Shown here: in pieces, positions 36,820-45,416 of the stretch | Position numbering within the stretch: the stretch's first letter is position 1 | Layout: each line of letters begins with the position of its first letter | DNA from: Pedobacter puniceum | GTDB taxonomy: Bacteria; Bacteroidota; Bacteroidia; Sphingobacteriales; Sphingobacteriaceae | Length of the DNA: 64,000 nt | Assembly (NCBI RefSeq): GCF_009674685.1 | Contig: NZ_WKJI01000004.1 | Coordinates: 280,427 to 344,426 of the forward strand | Direction: 5' to 3' | Made by a program: the position numbers and the translations under genes | The notes under the pieces: model-generated | What the model was told of the DNA's origin: nothing | What the model saw: the letters and a program-made list of their open reading frames with translations, nothing else | The model's database searches: none

Positions 36820-38382
36820 ATGCTAAAACGTCAATTAAAAATCACTGTTTTTTGGATATTGTTTTGGAGTGGCAGTTCGCTATTTGCCCAAAATGCTATC
36901 GTTCAACAAAAAAATGCTTCTCTAAAGTTAGAAAGTATTAAGGGGCAACAACCTAACAATATTGTTTTCATTTTAACTGATGATCATCGTTTTGATGCAC
37001 TTGGTTTCTTAAAAGCTCAAACTTTTATTAAAACCCCAAACTTAGATTTTTTGGCCAAAAATGGGGCTTACCTACCTAATGCTTTCGTGACTACTTCTTT
37101 GTGTTCGCCTTCGAGGGCTTCTATTTTAACAGGTTTATATGCGCATAAACATAAAGTGGTAGATAATCAGAATCCAGTATCGAAAGATTTGGTGTTTTAT
37201 CCCCAGTATTTACAAGCCAAAGGTTACCAAACAGCATTGATAGGTAAGTGGCATATGGGTGGAGACTTTGATGACCCGCAACGCGGTTTTGATTATTGGG
37301 TGTCTTTTAAAGGGCAAGGATCTTATCTGCCAGATGCCCATGGCTTAAATGTAAATGGTAAGCATGTAAAGCAAAAGGGCTACATTACCGATGAGTTGGC
37401 AAATTATGCCATAGATTTTATCCAAAGCAGAAAAAAAGATAAGCCATTTATGCTTTACCTTTCACACAAAGGTGTACATGCCGATTTTATACCGGCAGAT
37501 AGAGATAAAGGGATGTCTGCAAATCATCAATTTATTGCACCTAAAACCATGCTTAATGGCACACATCAGGGAGCGCCCATGTGGTTACAAAACCAACGCA
37601 ATTCTTGGCATGGGGTAGAGTTTCCTTACCATAGTAATTTAGATATTGGCGAATATTATAAAAGATATGCTGAAACGCTTTATAGTGTAGATGCATCCGT
37701 AGGTAAAGTAATAGAAACTTTAAAGCAGCAGGGTTTATTAGAATCAACCCTTATTGTTTATATGGGAGATAATGGTTTCCAATTTGGTGAGCATGGTATT
37801 ATTGATAAGCGTACAGCTTATGAAGCATCTATGCGAGTACCTTTGTTAGCTTATCATCCTGCATTAATTAAACCAGGCACTATAGTAAAAGAAGTGGTAG
37901 CTAATATTGATATAGCTCCAACATTTTTAGAACTAGCAGGTTTAAAAGCACCTTCTTATATGGATGGACAAAGCTTTTTACCTCTTTTACAAGGTAAGCA
38001 GCTAAATTGGAGGTCGGGATTGATGTACGAATACTATTGGGAAAGAAATTATCCGCAAACACCAACCATACATGCTTTACGTGGCGATAGGTATAAATAC
38101 ATTCATTATCATGGAATTTGGGATACCGATGAATTGTATGATTTACAGGAAGATCCAGAAGAAGCAGTTAATTTAATTAGAAGTCCTAAGCATCAAGAAA
38201 TTGCTAAGCAAATGAATCAAGAATTATTTTCGAAATTGATGCAATCATCAGGAATGTATATTCCACTTTATCCAGATAGTGGGGGACAGAGTATTTTAAG
38301 ATACGAATATGGCTCACCAGCTGCAGAATTTCCATCTAATCTTAAGAGGAAAGAAACAGTAAATAACGCAGAGCACAAATGA
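36820..38382 (+). CDS. type I (formylglycine) sulfatase
   Basis: 520 residues from the ATG at 36820, which opens a proper signal peptide (SLFAQN). An earlier in-frame ATG at 36790 lies inside a terminator stem and is rejected. Metal-binding DD at 54-55 (ILTDDHR); the formylglycine motif CSPSRA begins at Cys95; YMGDNGFQFGEHG is further on and the C-terminal part carries YDLQEDPEEAVNL. Hydrolyses sulfate esters on glycans after Cys to formylglycine conversion. The Cys-type active site needs an anaerobic-type or FGE-type maturase, none of which is in this window. Substrate position is not deducible by eye. Confidence 0.93.
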   Translation: MLKRQLKITVFWILFWSGSSLFAQNAIVQQKNASLKLESIKGQQPNNIVFILTDDHRFDALGFLKAQTFIKTPNLDFLAKNGAYLPNAFVTTSLCSPSRASILTGLYAHKHKVVDNQNPVSKDLVFYPQYLQAKGYQTALIGKWHMGGDFDDPQRGFDYWVSFKGQGSYLPDAHGLNVNGKHVKQKGYITDELANYAIDFIQSRKKDKPFMLYLSHKGVHADFIPADRDKGMSANHQFIAPKTMLNGTHQGAPMWLQNQRNSWHGVEFPYHSNLDIGEYYKRYAETLYSVDASVGKVIETLKQQGLLESTLIVYMGDNGFQFGEHGIIDKRTAYEASMRVPLLAYHPALIKPGTIVKEVVANIDIAPTFLELAGLKAPSYMDGQSFLPLLQGKQLNWRSGLMYEYYWERNYPQTPTIHALRGDRYKYIHYHGIWDTDELYDLQEDPEEAVNLIRSPKHQEIAKQMNQELFSKLMQSSGMYIPLYPDSGGQSILRYEYGSPAAEFPSNLKRKETVNNAEHK

Positions 38383-38419
38383 AAATAAGCCCCGACTTGA
38401 TAAGTATCGGGGCTTATTT
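38383..38419. terminator. terminator after the sulfatase
   Basis: AAATAAGCCCCGA (38383-38395) pairs perfectly with TCGGGGCTTATTT (38407-38419). A T-rich end on both strands makes it potentially bidirectional. Confidence 0.88.
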
Positions 38420-38493
38420 ATAAGATGATAAATAGGTTTAACTTGTATATAAACTCCTAAGGGAAATAGACAAAACTTCTATACTACTAATAA

Positions 38494-38998
38494 CCCCAAC
38501 GGGGTTTAATTCTTACAAGAAAATCATCGTCGAGATACTAACCCCAACGGGGTTCAATTCTAATAAAGAAACTCATCGTCAAAATACCAACCCCAACGGG
38601 GTTCAATGTCAATAAGAAACTCATCGTCGAGATACTAACCCCAACGGGGTTCAATGTCAATAAGAAACTCATCGTCAAAATACCAACCCCAACGGGGTTC
38701 AATGTCAATAAGAAGCTCACCAACAAGTTATCAACCCCAACGGGGTTCAATTTTAATAAGAAGCTCACAAACAAGTTATCAACCCCAACGGGGTTCAATG
38801 TCAATAAGAAGCTCACCAACAAGTTATCAACCCCAACGGGGTTCAATTTTAATAAGAAGCTCACAAACAAGTTATCAACCCCAACGGGGTTCAATGTCAA
38901 TAAGAAACTCACCAACAAGTTATTAACCCCAACGGGGTTCAATGTCAATAAGAAACTCACCAACAAGTTATCAACCCCAACGGGGTTCAATTTTAATA
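38494..38998. repeat. 48-bp minisatellite with palindromic core, 11 units
   Basis: Eleven copies of the palindrome AACCCC-AAC-GGGGTT. CCCC starts are at 38494, 38542, 38591, 38639, 38687, 38735, 38783, 38831, 38879, 38927 and 38975: period 48 except one step of 49. The 33-bp stretches between cores are near copies of each other in a few variants, with a C-D-C-D alternation from 38735, so expansion also occurred in 96-bp steps. Because 48 is a multiple of 3, both strands stay open (154 codons on -, 90 on +), but this looks incidental. It lies in the 684-bp gap between two convergent terminators. Not a CRISPR: the spacers are not unique. Confidence 0.9.
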
Positions 38999-39006
38999 AC
39001 AAAAAA

Positions 39007-39037
39007 AAGGTGCTTCATCAATAGATAAAAGCACCTT
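39007..39037 (-). terminator. terminator of the minus-strand T9SS gene
   Basis: On the minus strand AAGGTGCTT, a 13-base loop, AAGCACCTT followed by a run of T. It lies about 30 bases past the stop codon of 39067-40209. Confidence 0.85.
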
Positions 39038-39066
39038 CTAACAAAAACCAAACTATTAAATTAAGA

Positions 39067-40209
39067 CTACTTCACTACTTTTTGCGAGCCAAGTACTTTT
39101 CCATTTAAAGAGATACTAACCAAATACACTCCTTTATTTAAGCTACTTGTGTTTATAACCGCTTGGTTATCACCACTAGCAGCATTTACTTTAGTTTGAC
39201 TGATAGTTCTTCCTTGTAAATCCTGAAGAGAGATGATAGCCTCACCTGTAGCACTTGCATTAAAGCTGATATTTAATTGGTCTGTAACTGGATTAGGATA
39301 GCATGTTATCTTAACATCAGCGTTAGCTAAACCATATTGCACAACTTCAATATCAGAGTATTCAAAAGTACCATCTTGGTCTACCATTTTCAATCTGTAA
39401 TAGTTGTTGCCATTTACCGGATTGTTGTGCGTGTAGCTGTAAGTATTTTTACCACCGCTGATAAATGCACCATTAATAGCTTTAAAATCAGAATTGTCTG
39501 TTCTATGTTCAACCTCAAAACCATTGAATTTCTCTTCTGAAGCAGTTTTCCAATTTAATACAACACCATTTGAAGCAGCTTCAGCTACAAAATCAGTTAA
39601 GGTAACTGGTAAGGTAGTAGCTGCATGGAAATAAATATTATCAACATAATAATCAAACAAGCCTGTTCCTTCTATCAAGATTTTCCACACATTACTTTTT
39701 TGAGCAACTGAAGTAATTAAAAAATCATAGCTATTCCATGCGCCTTGAGTAAAGGTTGTAGGAGTTAATAAGGTTTCAGAATTAGGAGTTGCACTTACTC
39801 CATCAGGCCCATAGTCAATAATTTTAAATTTAGGCATCCCACCATTTGGAGTGAAAATATCAATATGTAAGTATCTAGCAGTAGATGCATTAATTGTTGT
39901 AGCCAATAATATTGGCGTAAAAAATCCAGTTGTATTAGTAAAAGTATATCTTAATATTTGATTTCCGTTGATACTTAAATTTGGATTTAATGTTCCAGGA
40001 TTAGCGGCATTTAAACCATTTAAATTCGCTCGCCCCGTACTCTCATTAAACTGTGAAACAGTTACCGCAGGTGTATAAGTATCACTAAAAATAGATTGTA
40101 CAATAGATGCGTTGTAAGGAGGTGTTGGAGCATTAACAGTAGGTGCTTGCGCCTGTACACTAAAAGTTGCCGCTAATAGTCCAAAAAAAGTTAAGTAAGT
40201 TTTTTTCAT
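39067..40209 (-). CDS. T9SS-exported protein with CBM-like domain
   Basis: 380 residues, the only minus-strand gene here. Signal peptide (VQAQA). Residues ~35-195 form a beta-sandwich with a carbohydrate-binding look (ILRYTFTNTTGFF, YLHIDIFTP, WNSYDFLI, YVDNIYFH). A fibronectin-like segment follows (LPVTLTDFVAEAASNGVVLNW) and then a T9SS type A sorting domain beginning CYPNPVTDQLNISF at ~305. No catalytic motif is visible. Probably a surface or secreted glycan-binding protein. It has its own divergent copy of the shared operator (site G), placing it in the same regulon. Confidence 0.85.
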   Translation of the reverse strand: MKKTYLTFFGLLAATFSVQAQAPTVNAPTPPYNASIVQSIFSDTYTPAVTVSQFNESTGRANLNGLNAANPGTLNPNLSINGNQILRYTFTNTTGFFTPILLATTINASTARYLHIDIFTPNGGMPKFKIIDYGPDGVSATPNSETLLTPTTFTQGAWNSYDFLITSVAQKSNVWKILIEGTGLFDYYVDNIYFHAATTLPVTLTDFVAEAASNGVVLNWKTASEEKFNGFEVEHRTDNSDFKAINGAFISGGKNTYSYTHNNPVNGNNYYRLKMVDQDGTFEYSDIEVVQYGLANADVKITCYPNPVTDQLNISFNASATGEAIISLQDLQGRTISQTKVNAASGDNQAVINTSSLNKGVYLVSISLNGKVLGSQKVVK

Positions 40210-40277
40210 GTTGTATTAATTAAGTTTAAAAAAATGTATTCTAATAAATTTTATGAGCACTTTATAATTGATGTATA

Positions 40278-40342
40278 CAAAAGTATTTCAAATACTTTTT
40301 TTGCTTATGTATACAGGTATTAGAGTTATGTACAGGATTCTC
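40278..40342 (-). promoter_or_regulatory. shared operator-promoter, site G (minus strand, 39067 gene)
   Basis: Read on the minus strand: first half-site GTAC at 40333-40330, second ATAC at 40312-40309, 21 bp apart. The -7 box TACTTTTG is at 40285-40278 and starts 27 bp after the second. It lies back to back with site D in the 401-bp intergenic region 40210-40610, which holds no other gene. Confidence 0.72.
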
Positions 40343-40451
40343 TTTTTATAAAATCTTTTAAAAATTTTCTTTTCAGAAAGGCAGTTTTTAGAAATGCTAG
40401 CACAGCAAAAACCTGCTTTTTAACATTAAAACATAGTTTTTTTAACTTTTC

Positions 40452-40516
40452 TATACTGCTGTACACTATATAGATACTGTGGTATATAAGCTAGGCGGTA
40501 TTTAAAGCTAATATTG
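40452..40516 (+). promoter_or_regulatory. shared operator-promoter, site D (GH2 unit)
   Basis: Half-sites GTAC 40461 and GTAT 40482, 21 bp apart, both preceded by ATACTG. The -7 box TAATATTG at 40509-40516 starts 27 bp after the second. Confidence 0.75.
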
Positions 40517-40610
40517 CATCTACAACCAATTGCTAAAAATCAGGTATTTTAAAAAAGAGACAATGCATATTGTTTATTTTGAAAATCCCAGAAGAACGAC
40601 GAAAAAATTT

Positions 40611-43508
40611 ATGAATCATTACAGTACAAAAAGGATGCTTTGGAGTGGGTTTAAAAAAACTGCTTTAACAAGTTTGTTAATCTTGGGGGCTACACAATTA
40701 AACGCTCAGCAATACAAACTCAATTATGGTTTATCTCAACCTCAAGATCCTGCTACCTTACCAAAATCTAAGGCCGCAGTGGTTTTACCCGTTAAAAAAG
40801 AAAAAGTAGAAGCAAAAACCATCTTAAAGCCTTTGGCTAATGATGAATTACAAATAACCGGCGGTTGGGAAATGATTCAGGCATCAGCAGTACAGGCTTC
40901 TGGTGAATATATCTCAACAGCAGCGGTAAACACCAAAAGCTGGTACAATGCAACAGTACCGGGTACGGTGTTAACTACTTTGGTAGATCAAGGCGTTTAT
41001 CCAGATCCATATTTCGGTTTAAACAATATGTATATTCCTGAAGATTTATGCAGACAAAATTGGTGGTACCGTACTACCTTTAAAACACCTGTTTTAAACG
41101 ATAAAAAACAGCTTTGGTTAGTTTTTAATGGTATCAATTATCAAGCAGACATCTGGATGAACGGCCATTTATTAGGTAAAATGAGCGGTGCTTTTAAAAC
41201 TGCCACTTATGATATTAGCAAGCATTTAAACCCGAAAGGGGAGAACGTGGTAGCGGTGCGTATTATTCCTCCGCAAAATCCGGGTATTCCGCATGAAGAA
41301 TCTGCAACAGCAGGCAGAGGGCCAAATGGTGGTTTATTGGCAGTGGATGGACCTACTTTCATCTCTTCAGAAGGTTGGGATTGGGTACCGGGCATCCGCG
41401 ATAGAAATATTGGTATTTGGCAAGATGTAAGGTTAAAATTAAGTGGTCCGGTGGTTATAGAATATCCACAAGTAATAACAGATTTACCTTTGCCAGATAC
41501 CAGCAGAGCAGCTATAACTGTAAAAACAGAACTCCATAATACCAGCAAAACAGCTCAAAAAGTTACCTTAACAGGTAAAATAGAAAATATCACTTTCTCC
41601 AAAACGGTTGATTTAGCAGCCGGAGAGCGTAAAATAGTAAGCTTCTCTCCAACAGAATTTGCTCAATTAAACCTGAAGAACCCTCGTTTATGGTGGCCAA
41701 ATGGATATGGTAAACAAGCACTATATCAGTTAACCTTAAATGCTCAAGTTAATGGCCAAAGTAGTGATGATAAAACTACCCGCTTTGGTATCAGAGAATT
41801 AACTTATGATTTAACTGTTGATTTTCCTCAAGAAAAAAACAAAAGGGTTGAGCTTAACCCGATAACGGCTTTAAAAGATGGTAAAGCCCTTTTTGATAAT
41901 GCTAATAGAAGAGAAGTAGCTAATAATGTTACTATCCCAAGTTTATTACCCGGTATTAACCCAGCTGTACTACAGAATAGTAAAGAAACTTCTACAGCAC
42001 CATTTTTAGTAATTAAAGTAAACGGACAAAAAATATATTGCAAAGGCGGTAACTGGGGTATGGATGACGCAATGAAACGTGTATCCAGAACGCAGCTTGA
42101 GCCTTATTTTAGATTGCATAAAGACGCTAATTTTACCATGATAAGAAACTGGACTGGCGAAAGCACAGAAGAGGTTTTTTATGAATTATGTGATGAATAT
42201 GGCATGTTAGTTTGGAACGATTTCTGGCTTTCTACAGAAGGATATAATCTGGAAGTTAATGATGAACATCTTTTTGTAGAAAACGCCAGAGACGTAGTAA
42301 AACGTTTCAGAAACCACCCATCTATTGCTATTTGGTGCCCTCGTAATGAAGGTTATGCGCTACCAAAATTAGATTTTGAATTGGCAACCTTAATTGCTAA
42401 AGAAGATGGAACTCGCCATTATCATGGCAACTCCAGATTAATGAATTTAAGAGCTAGTGGTCCGTGGGATTATGAAAAAGATCCTAGCGTTTATTTTACT
42501 AAAATGGCCGATGGTTTTAGTACCGAGTTAGGTACACCATCTGTACCAACAGCAGCATCCATGCGTAAAATGATGGCGAAAGAAGATGTTTGGCCTATTA
42601 GTGATGCTTGGTATTATCACGATTTACATTTCGGGCAACATGATTATCGCAGAGCGATAGATTCTTTATATGGCCCTGCTACCAACTTAGAAGATTTTTG
42701 CAAGAAAGCACAAATGATAAATTATGATAGCCACAGAGCTATGTTTGAGTCTTGGAATAGCAAATTATGGCAAAATACCAGTGGTTTATTGTTATGGATG
42801 ACGCATCCGGCTTGGCCAAGTACCGTTTGGCAAGTTTACTCTTGGGATTTTGAAACTTTTGGTTCTTACTTTGCTTCCCAAAAAGCTTGCGAGCCTGTTC
42901 ACGTTCAAATGAATTTACATAACGATGAAGTGGTAGTCGTGAATACATCTTTAAACGCTTATAAAGATGCCAAACTTCATTTAAATGTGTATGATTTAGA
43001 TGGGAAGCAAATCCATCAGCAAAAAGCTATTATAAATGTGCTTGCAAACCAATTAAACAAAGGCTTTAAAGCGCAATTACCAGCAAATTTACCTGCTAAT
43101 TATCTGGTAAGGTTAAAGCTTACCGATAGAAATGGTAAAACCCTTTCTGATAACGACTATTGGAAAAACAACGGTAAAGAAGCCAATTTCTTAGCTTTTA
43201 ATAAACTGGCAAACGTAAAGTTAGATATCAAGATAAACGATAAAAAAACCACCGAAACGGTGAAAACCTATTTTACTGTAAGTAATCCATCTGCTACAAC
43301 AGCTATTGCGGTAAAGCTTAATTTAAAATCTTGCACTACCAAAGAAATTATTTTACCAGCTTATTTTTCTGATGGTTATTTCAACCTTTTACCAGGCGAA
43401 AGCAGAAAACTAATGGTAGACTATCCTATACAAAACGGCGAGGTAGAAATTGCGGTTGATGGTTATAACATCGATTCATCTAAAAACATCAAAATAGCTG
43501 CTAAATGA
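40611..43508 (+). CDS. GH2 family glycosidase (exo-beta-glucosaminidase/mannosidase type)
   Basis: 965 residues from the ATG at 40611, which gives a normal signal peptide (TQLNAQQ). In-frame starts at 40530 (TTG) and 40563 (ATG) would put a 16-27 residue hydrophilic stretch first. Sugar-binding domain (SWYNATVPGTVLTTLVDQG, DPYFGLNN), Ig-like domain (LWWPNGYGKQALY), then the catalytic barrel with acid/base Glu580 in WCPRNEG and a nucleophile-region Glu713 in MFESWNS. The overall pattern matches exo-beta-D-glucosaminidase-like GH2 proteins, which would suit an amino-sugar polymer; mannosidase activity is the alternative. It overlaps the next gene by 4 bp. Confidence 0.9.
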   Translation: MNHYSTKRMLWSGFKKTALTSLLILGATQLNAQQYKLNYGLSQPQDPATLPKSKAAVVLPVKKEKVEAKTILKPLANDELQITGGWEMIQASAVQASGEYISTAAVNTKSWYNATVPGTVLTTLVDQGVYPDPYFGLNNMYIPEDLCRQNWWYRTTFKTPVLNDKKQLWLVFNGINYQADIWMNGHLLGKMSGAFKTATYDISKHLNPKGENVVAVRIIPPQNPGIPHEESATAGRGPNGGLLAVDGPTFISSEGWDWVPGIRDRNIGIWQDVRLKLSGPVVIEYPQVITDLPLPDTSRAAITVKTELHNTSKTAQKVTLTGKIENITFSKTVDLAAGERKIVSFSPTEFAQLNLKNPRLWWPNGYGKQALYQLTLNAQVNGQSSDDKTTRFGIRELTYDLTVDFPQEKNKRVELNPITALKDGKALFDNANRREVANNVTIPSLLPGINPAVLQNSKETSTAPFLVIKVNGQKIYCKGGNWGMDDAMKRVSRTQLEPYFRLHKDANFTMIRNWTGESTEEVFYELCDEYGMLVWNDFWLSTEGYNLEVNDEHLFVENARDVVKRFRNHPSIAIWCPRNEGYALPKLDFELATLIAKEDGTRHYHGNSRLMNLRASGPWDYEKDPSVYFTKMADGFSTELGTPSVPTAASMRKMMAKEDVWPISDAWYYHDLHFGQHDYRRAIDSLYGPATNLEDFCKKAQMINYDSHRAMFESWNSKLWQNTSGLLLWMTHPAWPSTVWQVYSWDFETFGSYFASQKACEPVHVQMNLHNDEVVVVNTSLNAYKDAKLHLNVYDLDGKQIHQQKAIINVLANQLNKGFKAQLPANLPANYLVRLKLTDRNGKTLSDNDYWKNNGKEANFLAFNKLANVKLDIKINDKKTTETVKTYFTVSNPSATTAIAVKLNLKSCTTKEIILPAYFSDGYFNLLPGESRKLMVDYPIQNGEVEIAVDGYNIDSSKNIKIAAK

Positions 43509-44749
43509 TTCATCAAAAAATAGGGAAACTGGCAATTTTTGCAATTGCTGGTTTCTTTTATATCAGTGTAAACGCACAAGAGGTACCAAATAAGCTTAAA
43601 CTTAAAGAAGAGTTAAGTATTCTTAAAATTATCGATAAACATAAAATCAGTAAAGGTGCTAGCATCCCTCAAGATATTAAATCTCGTTTAGGGGCTACCC
43701 ACGTAGGAGGTAAATATTTTTTAACTAAAGAACCTTATTTAATAGAAGGTGCAAAGCAATTACATCAATTGGGTTTTGGGGTATGTAAGCTTTGGTTTTA
43801 TAAAAATCCATCGGGTTATCAATACAATTCTAATTGGAATTTAGCACCCAATATCAGTTTAAAGCAATTGGCTCAACATCCTTATTATCAACAAGCTTTT
43901 GATGTTCCTTTTACTACATTTATGCTCAGTACGGGTGGTTCTGGTATCAAAAGTATGGTAAATGTAAGTGATAGCGGTTTGGTGAAAGAGCAACAAGAGT
44001 ATTATGAATTAGCTAAGTATTTACTTCAAAAATATCAGGATAGAGAAGTTAATTTTATCCTTAAAAACTGGGAAGGCGATTGGATTTTACGTGGCGGTGT
44101 TGGCCGATTTGCGCAATGGGGAAGAATAGAGCCTCCTGCTGATGTGGCGGAAAGATTTACCAGTATGATTAAGGCTTTTAAAGCCCGCCAAGATGGGGTA
44201 AACCAAGCCAGAGCAGAAGTGCAAAATACAAAATGTAAAGTTTACCATTCTATAGAAGTGAATAAGGTGATAGATGCCATGTACGGCGTACCTACACTTA
44301 CCAATGATGTTTTACCGCATGTAGAAGTAGATATGGTGTCATGGTCTGCTTATGATGCTACAGATTTTGATAAAAGAGGAGTTGATTTATATCGTGGTAT
44401 TACATACCTCAGAAGCAAAATTAAGCCTACTGCTTATGTGAAAAAGCCCATTGTTTATATTGGCGAGATAGGTATCCCAGAAATGGGAACTAAAAATTTA
44501 CCTGCTGAGTTTGAAGAGCGTTGGGATAATTATTTAGCCGTTTGTTTAGCACAAGATATTCCTTACGTAGTGATGTGGGAATTGTATTGTAATGAAACAG
44601 CCAAAGATGTAAAAATAGAGCAACCCAACTTTACCACCAAAGAAACAGATTTAAATGGTTTTTGGCTATTAAAGCCTGATGGTAAGCCAGGTTATGCGAT
44701 GCAGTATTTTGATAAGGTTTTAAAAAACGCAGGTAAACAATGGAAGTAA
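43505..44749 (+). CDS. putative clan GH-A-like glycosidase, family not recognised
   Basis: 414 residues, signal peptide (SVNAQE). The sequence has the alternating pattern of a TIM barrel. Two Glu sit where clan A enzymes carry acid/base and nucleophile: Glu190 in LKNWEGDW after a strand, and Glu321 in PIVYIGEIGIPE at the end of a later strand, 131 residues apart. The C-terminal WELYCNE fits a final barrel strand. I cannot match it to a named GH family. It is translationally coupled to the GH2 enzyme (ATGA overlap), so it probably acts on the same glycan. Enzyme activity is inference. Confidence 0.72.
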   Translation: MIHQKIGKLAIFAIAGFFYISVNAQEVPNKLKLKEELSILKIIDKHKISKGASIPQDIKSRLGATHVGGKYFLTKEPYLIEGAKQLHQLGFGVCKLWFYKNPSGYQYNSNWNLAPNISLKQLAQHPYYQQAFDVPFTTFMLSTGGSGIKSMVNVSDSGLVKEQQEYYELAKYLLQKYQDREVNFILKNWEGDWILRGGVGRFAQWGRIEPPADVAERFTSMIKAFKARQDGVNQARAEVQNTKCKVYHSIEVNKVIDAMYGVPTLTNDVLPHVEVDMVSWSAYDATDFDKRGVDLYRGITYLRSKIKPTAYVKKPIVYIGEIGIPEMGTKNLPAEFEERWDNYLAVCLAQDIPYVVMWELYCNETAKDVKIEQPNFTTKETDLNGFWLLKPDGKPGYAMQYFDKVLKNAGKQWK

Positions 44750-45000
44750 AACTAAATAAAACTTTATGGATTAAAATAGCGATAGCTTTAGTGGCTTGTT
44801 ATGTCGTTTTTTCATCTTATGATTATTTTATAAATCCTAAAGGCACTTATTATGAGGGTGTTACTAAAGTGATGCTTTTGGTTTTATTGCTAACTTTTTT
44901 AATTAACCTACCCAAATTAATTAAGCTATGTATTTACGGTTTTGTAGCATTTTTTTCTGTTGCAGGCTTTTTAATAAGAATTTTTAGCGGTTTAATGTAA
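44740..45000 (+). CDS. small membrane protein
   Basis: 86 residues with about three hydrophobic segments (10-27, 44-58, 64-83). It overlaps the end of the GH-A-like gene by 10 bp and the next small ORF by one base. No family recognised. It shares the GH2 transcript and may be a passenger. Confidence 0.6.
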   Translation: MEVKLNKTLWIKIAIALVACYVVFSSYDYFINPKGTYYEGVTKVMLLVLLLTFLINLPKLIKLCIYGFVAFFSVAGFLIRIFSGLM

Positions 45001-45131
45001 TGAATAAGAAAAGAGTATGGACAATCATCATCGGCATCGTTACGGTTCTTTTTTTATTGATGATGATAGATTACCTTATGGTACATGAAAATTTAAATCA
45101 AAATAAATCAATAATAGAAAGAGGGGAATAA
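45000..45131 (+). CDS. very small single-pass membrane protein
   Basis: 43 residues: MNKKRVWTIII opening, one transmembrane helix (about 7-27), short polar tail. Its ATG uses the last base of the preceding stop codon, and the following gene begins 4 bp after it. The tight packing supports translation, but the length makes it uncertain. Confidence 0.45.
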   Translation: MNKKRVWTIIIGIVTVLFLLMMIDYLMVHENLNQNKSIIERGE

Positions 45132-45135
45132 AACC

Positions 45136-45387
45136 ATGATTGTGATTTGCTTATGTATGCTATTTTTTCAAATAGCCGTTGTTATGGGACTTTATACTAA
45201 ACTTAGAATTAAGAAAAATGGTTTTTATTCTTTGATACCCATATTTTTTTTAGTGGCTACAATAACAGGTTTAAATAGCTATTTCAAAAATGAATTAAAT
45301 GATAAGATTTTACTTGGAGCATGCTTAACTACTTTTTATCTACTTACTATTTATGTTATTAATAAAATAGGGGTAAGTATCAATTAA
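45136..45387 (+). CDS. small membrane protein
   Basis: 83 residues with three hydrophobic segments (2-19, 30-46, 58-76) and no recognisable motif. Third of three packed small membrane ORFs between the GH-A-like gene and the second jelly-roll lipoprotein. Function unknown. Confidence 0.55.
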   Translation: MIVICLCMLFFQIAVVMGLYTKLRIKKNGFYSLIPIFFLVATITGLNSYFKNELNDKILLGACLTTFYLLTIYVINKIGVSIN

Positions 45388-45416
45388 ATGAATAATAACA
45401 CTTAAACTATATCAAG

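Noticed and set aside
38494-38998. CRISPR array
   Set aside because: Palindromic repeats are regularly spaced, but the spacers are near copies of one another, and no cas gene is present.
38538-39002. 154-residue minus-strand and 90-residue plus-strand ORFs over the array
   Set aside because: Both arise because the 48-bp period is a multiple of three; no start signal, and the 16-residue repeats have no independent support as protein.
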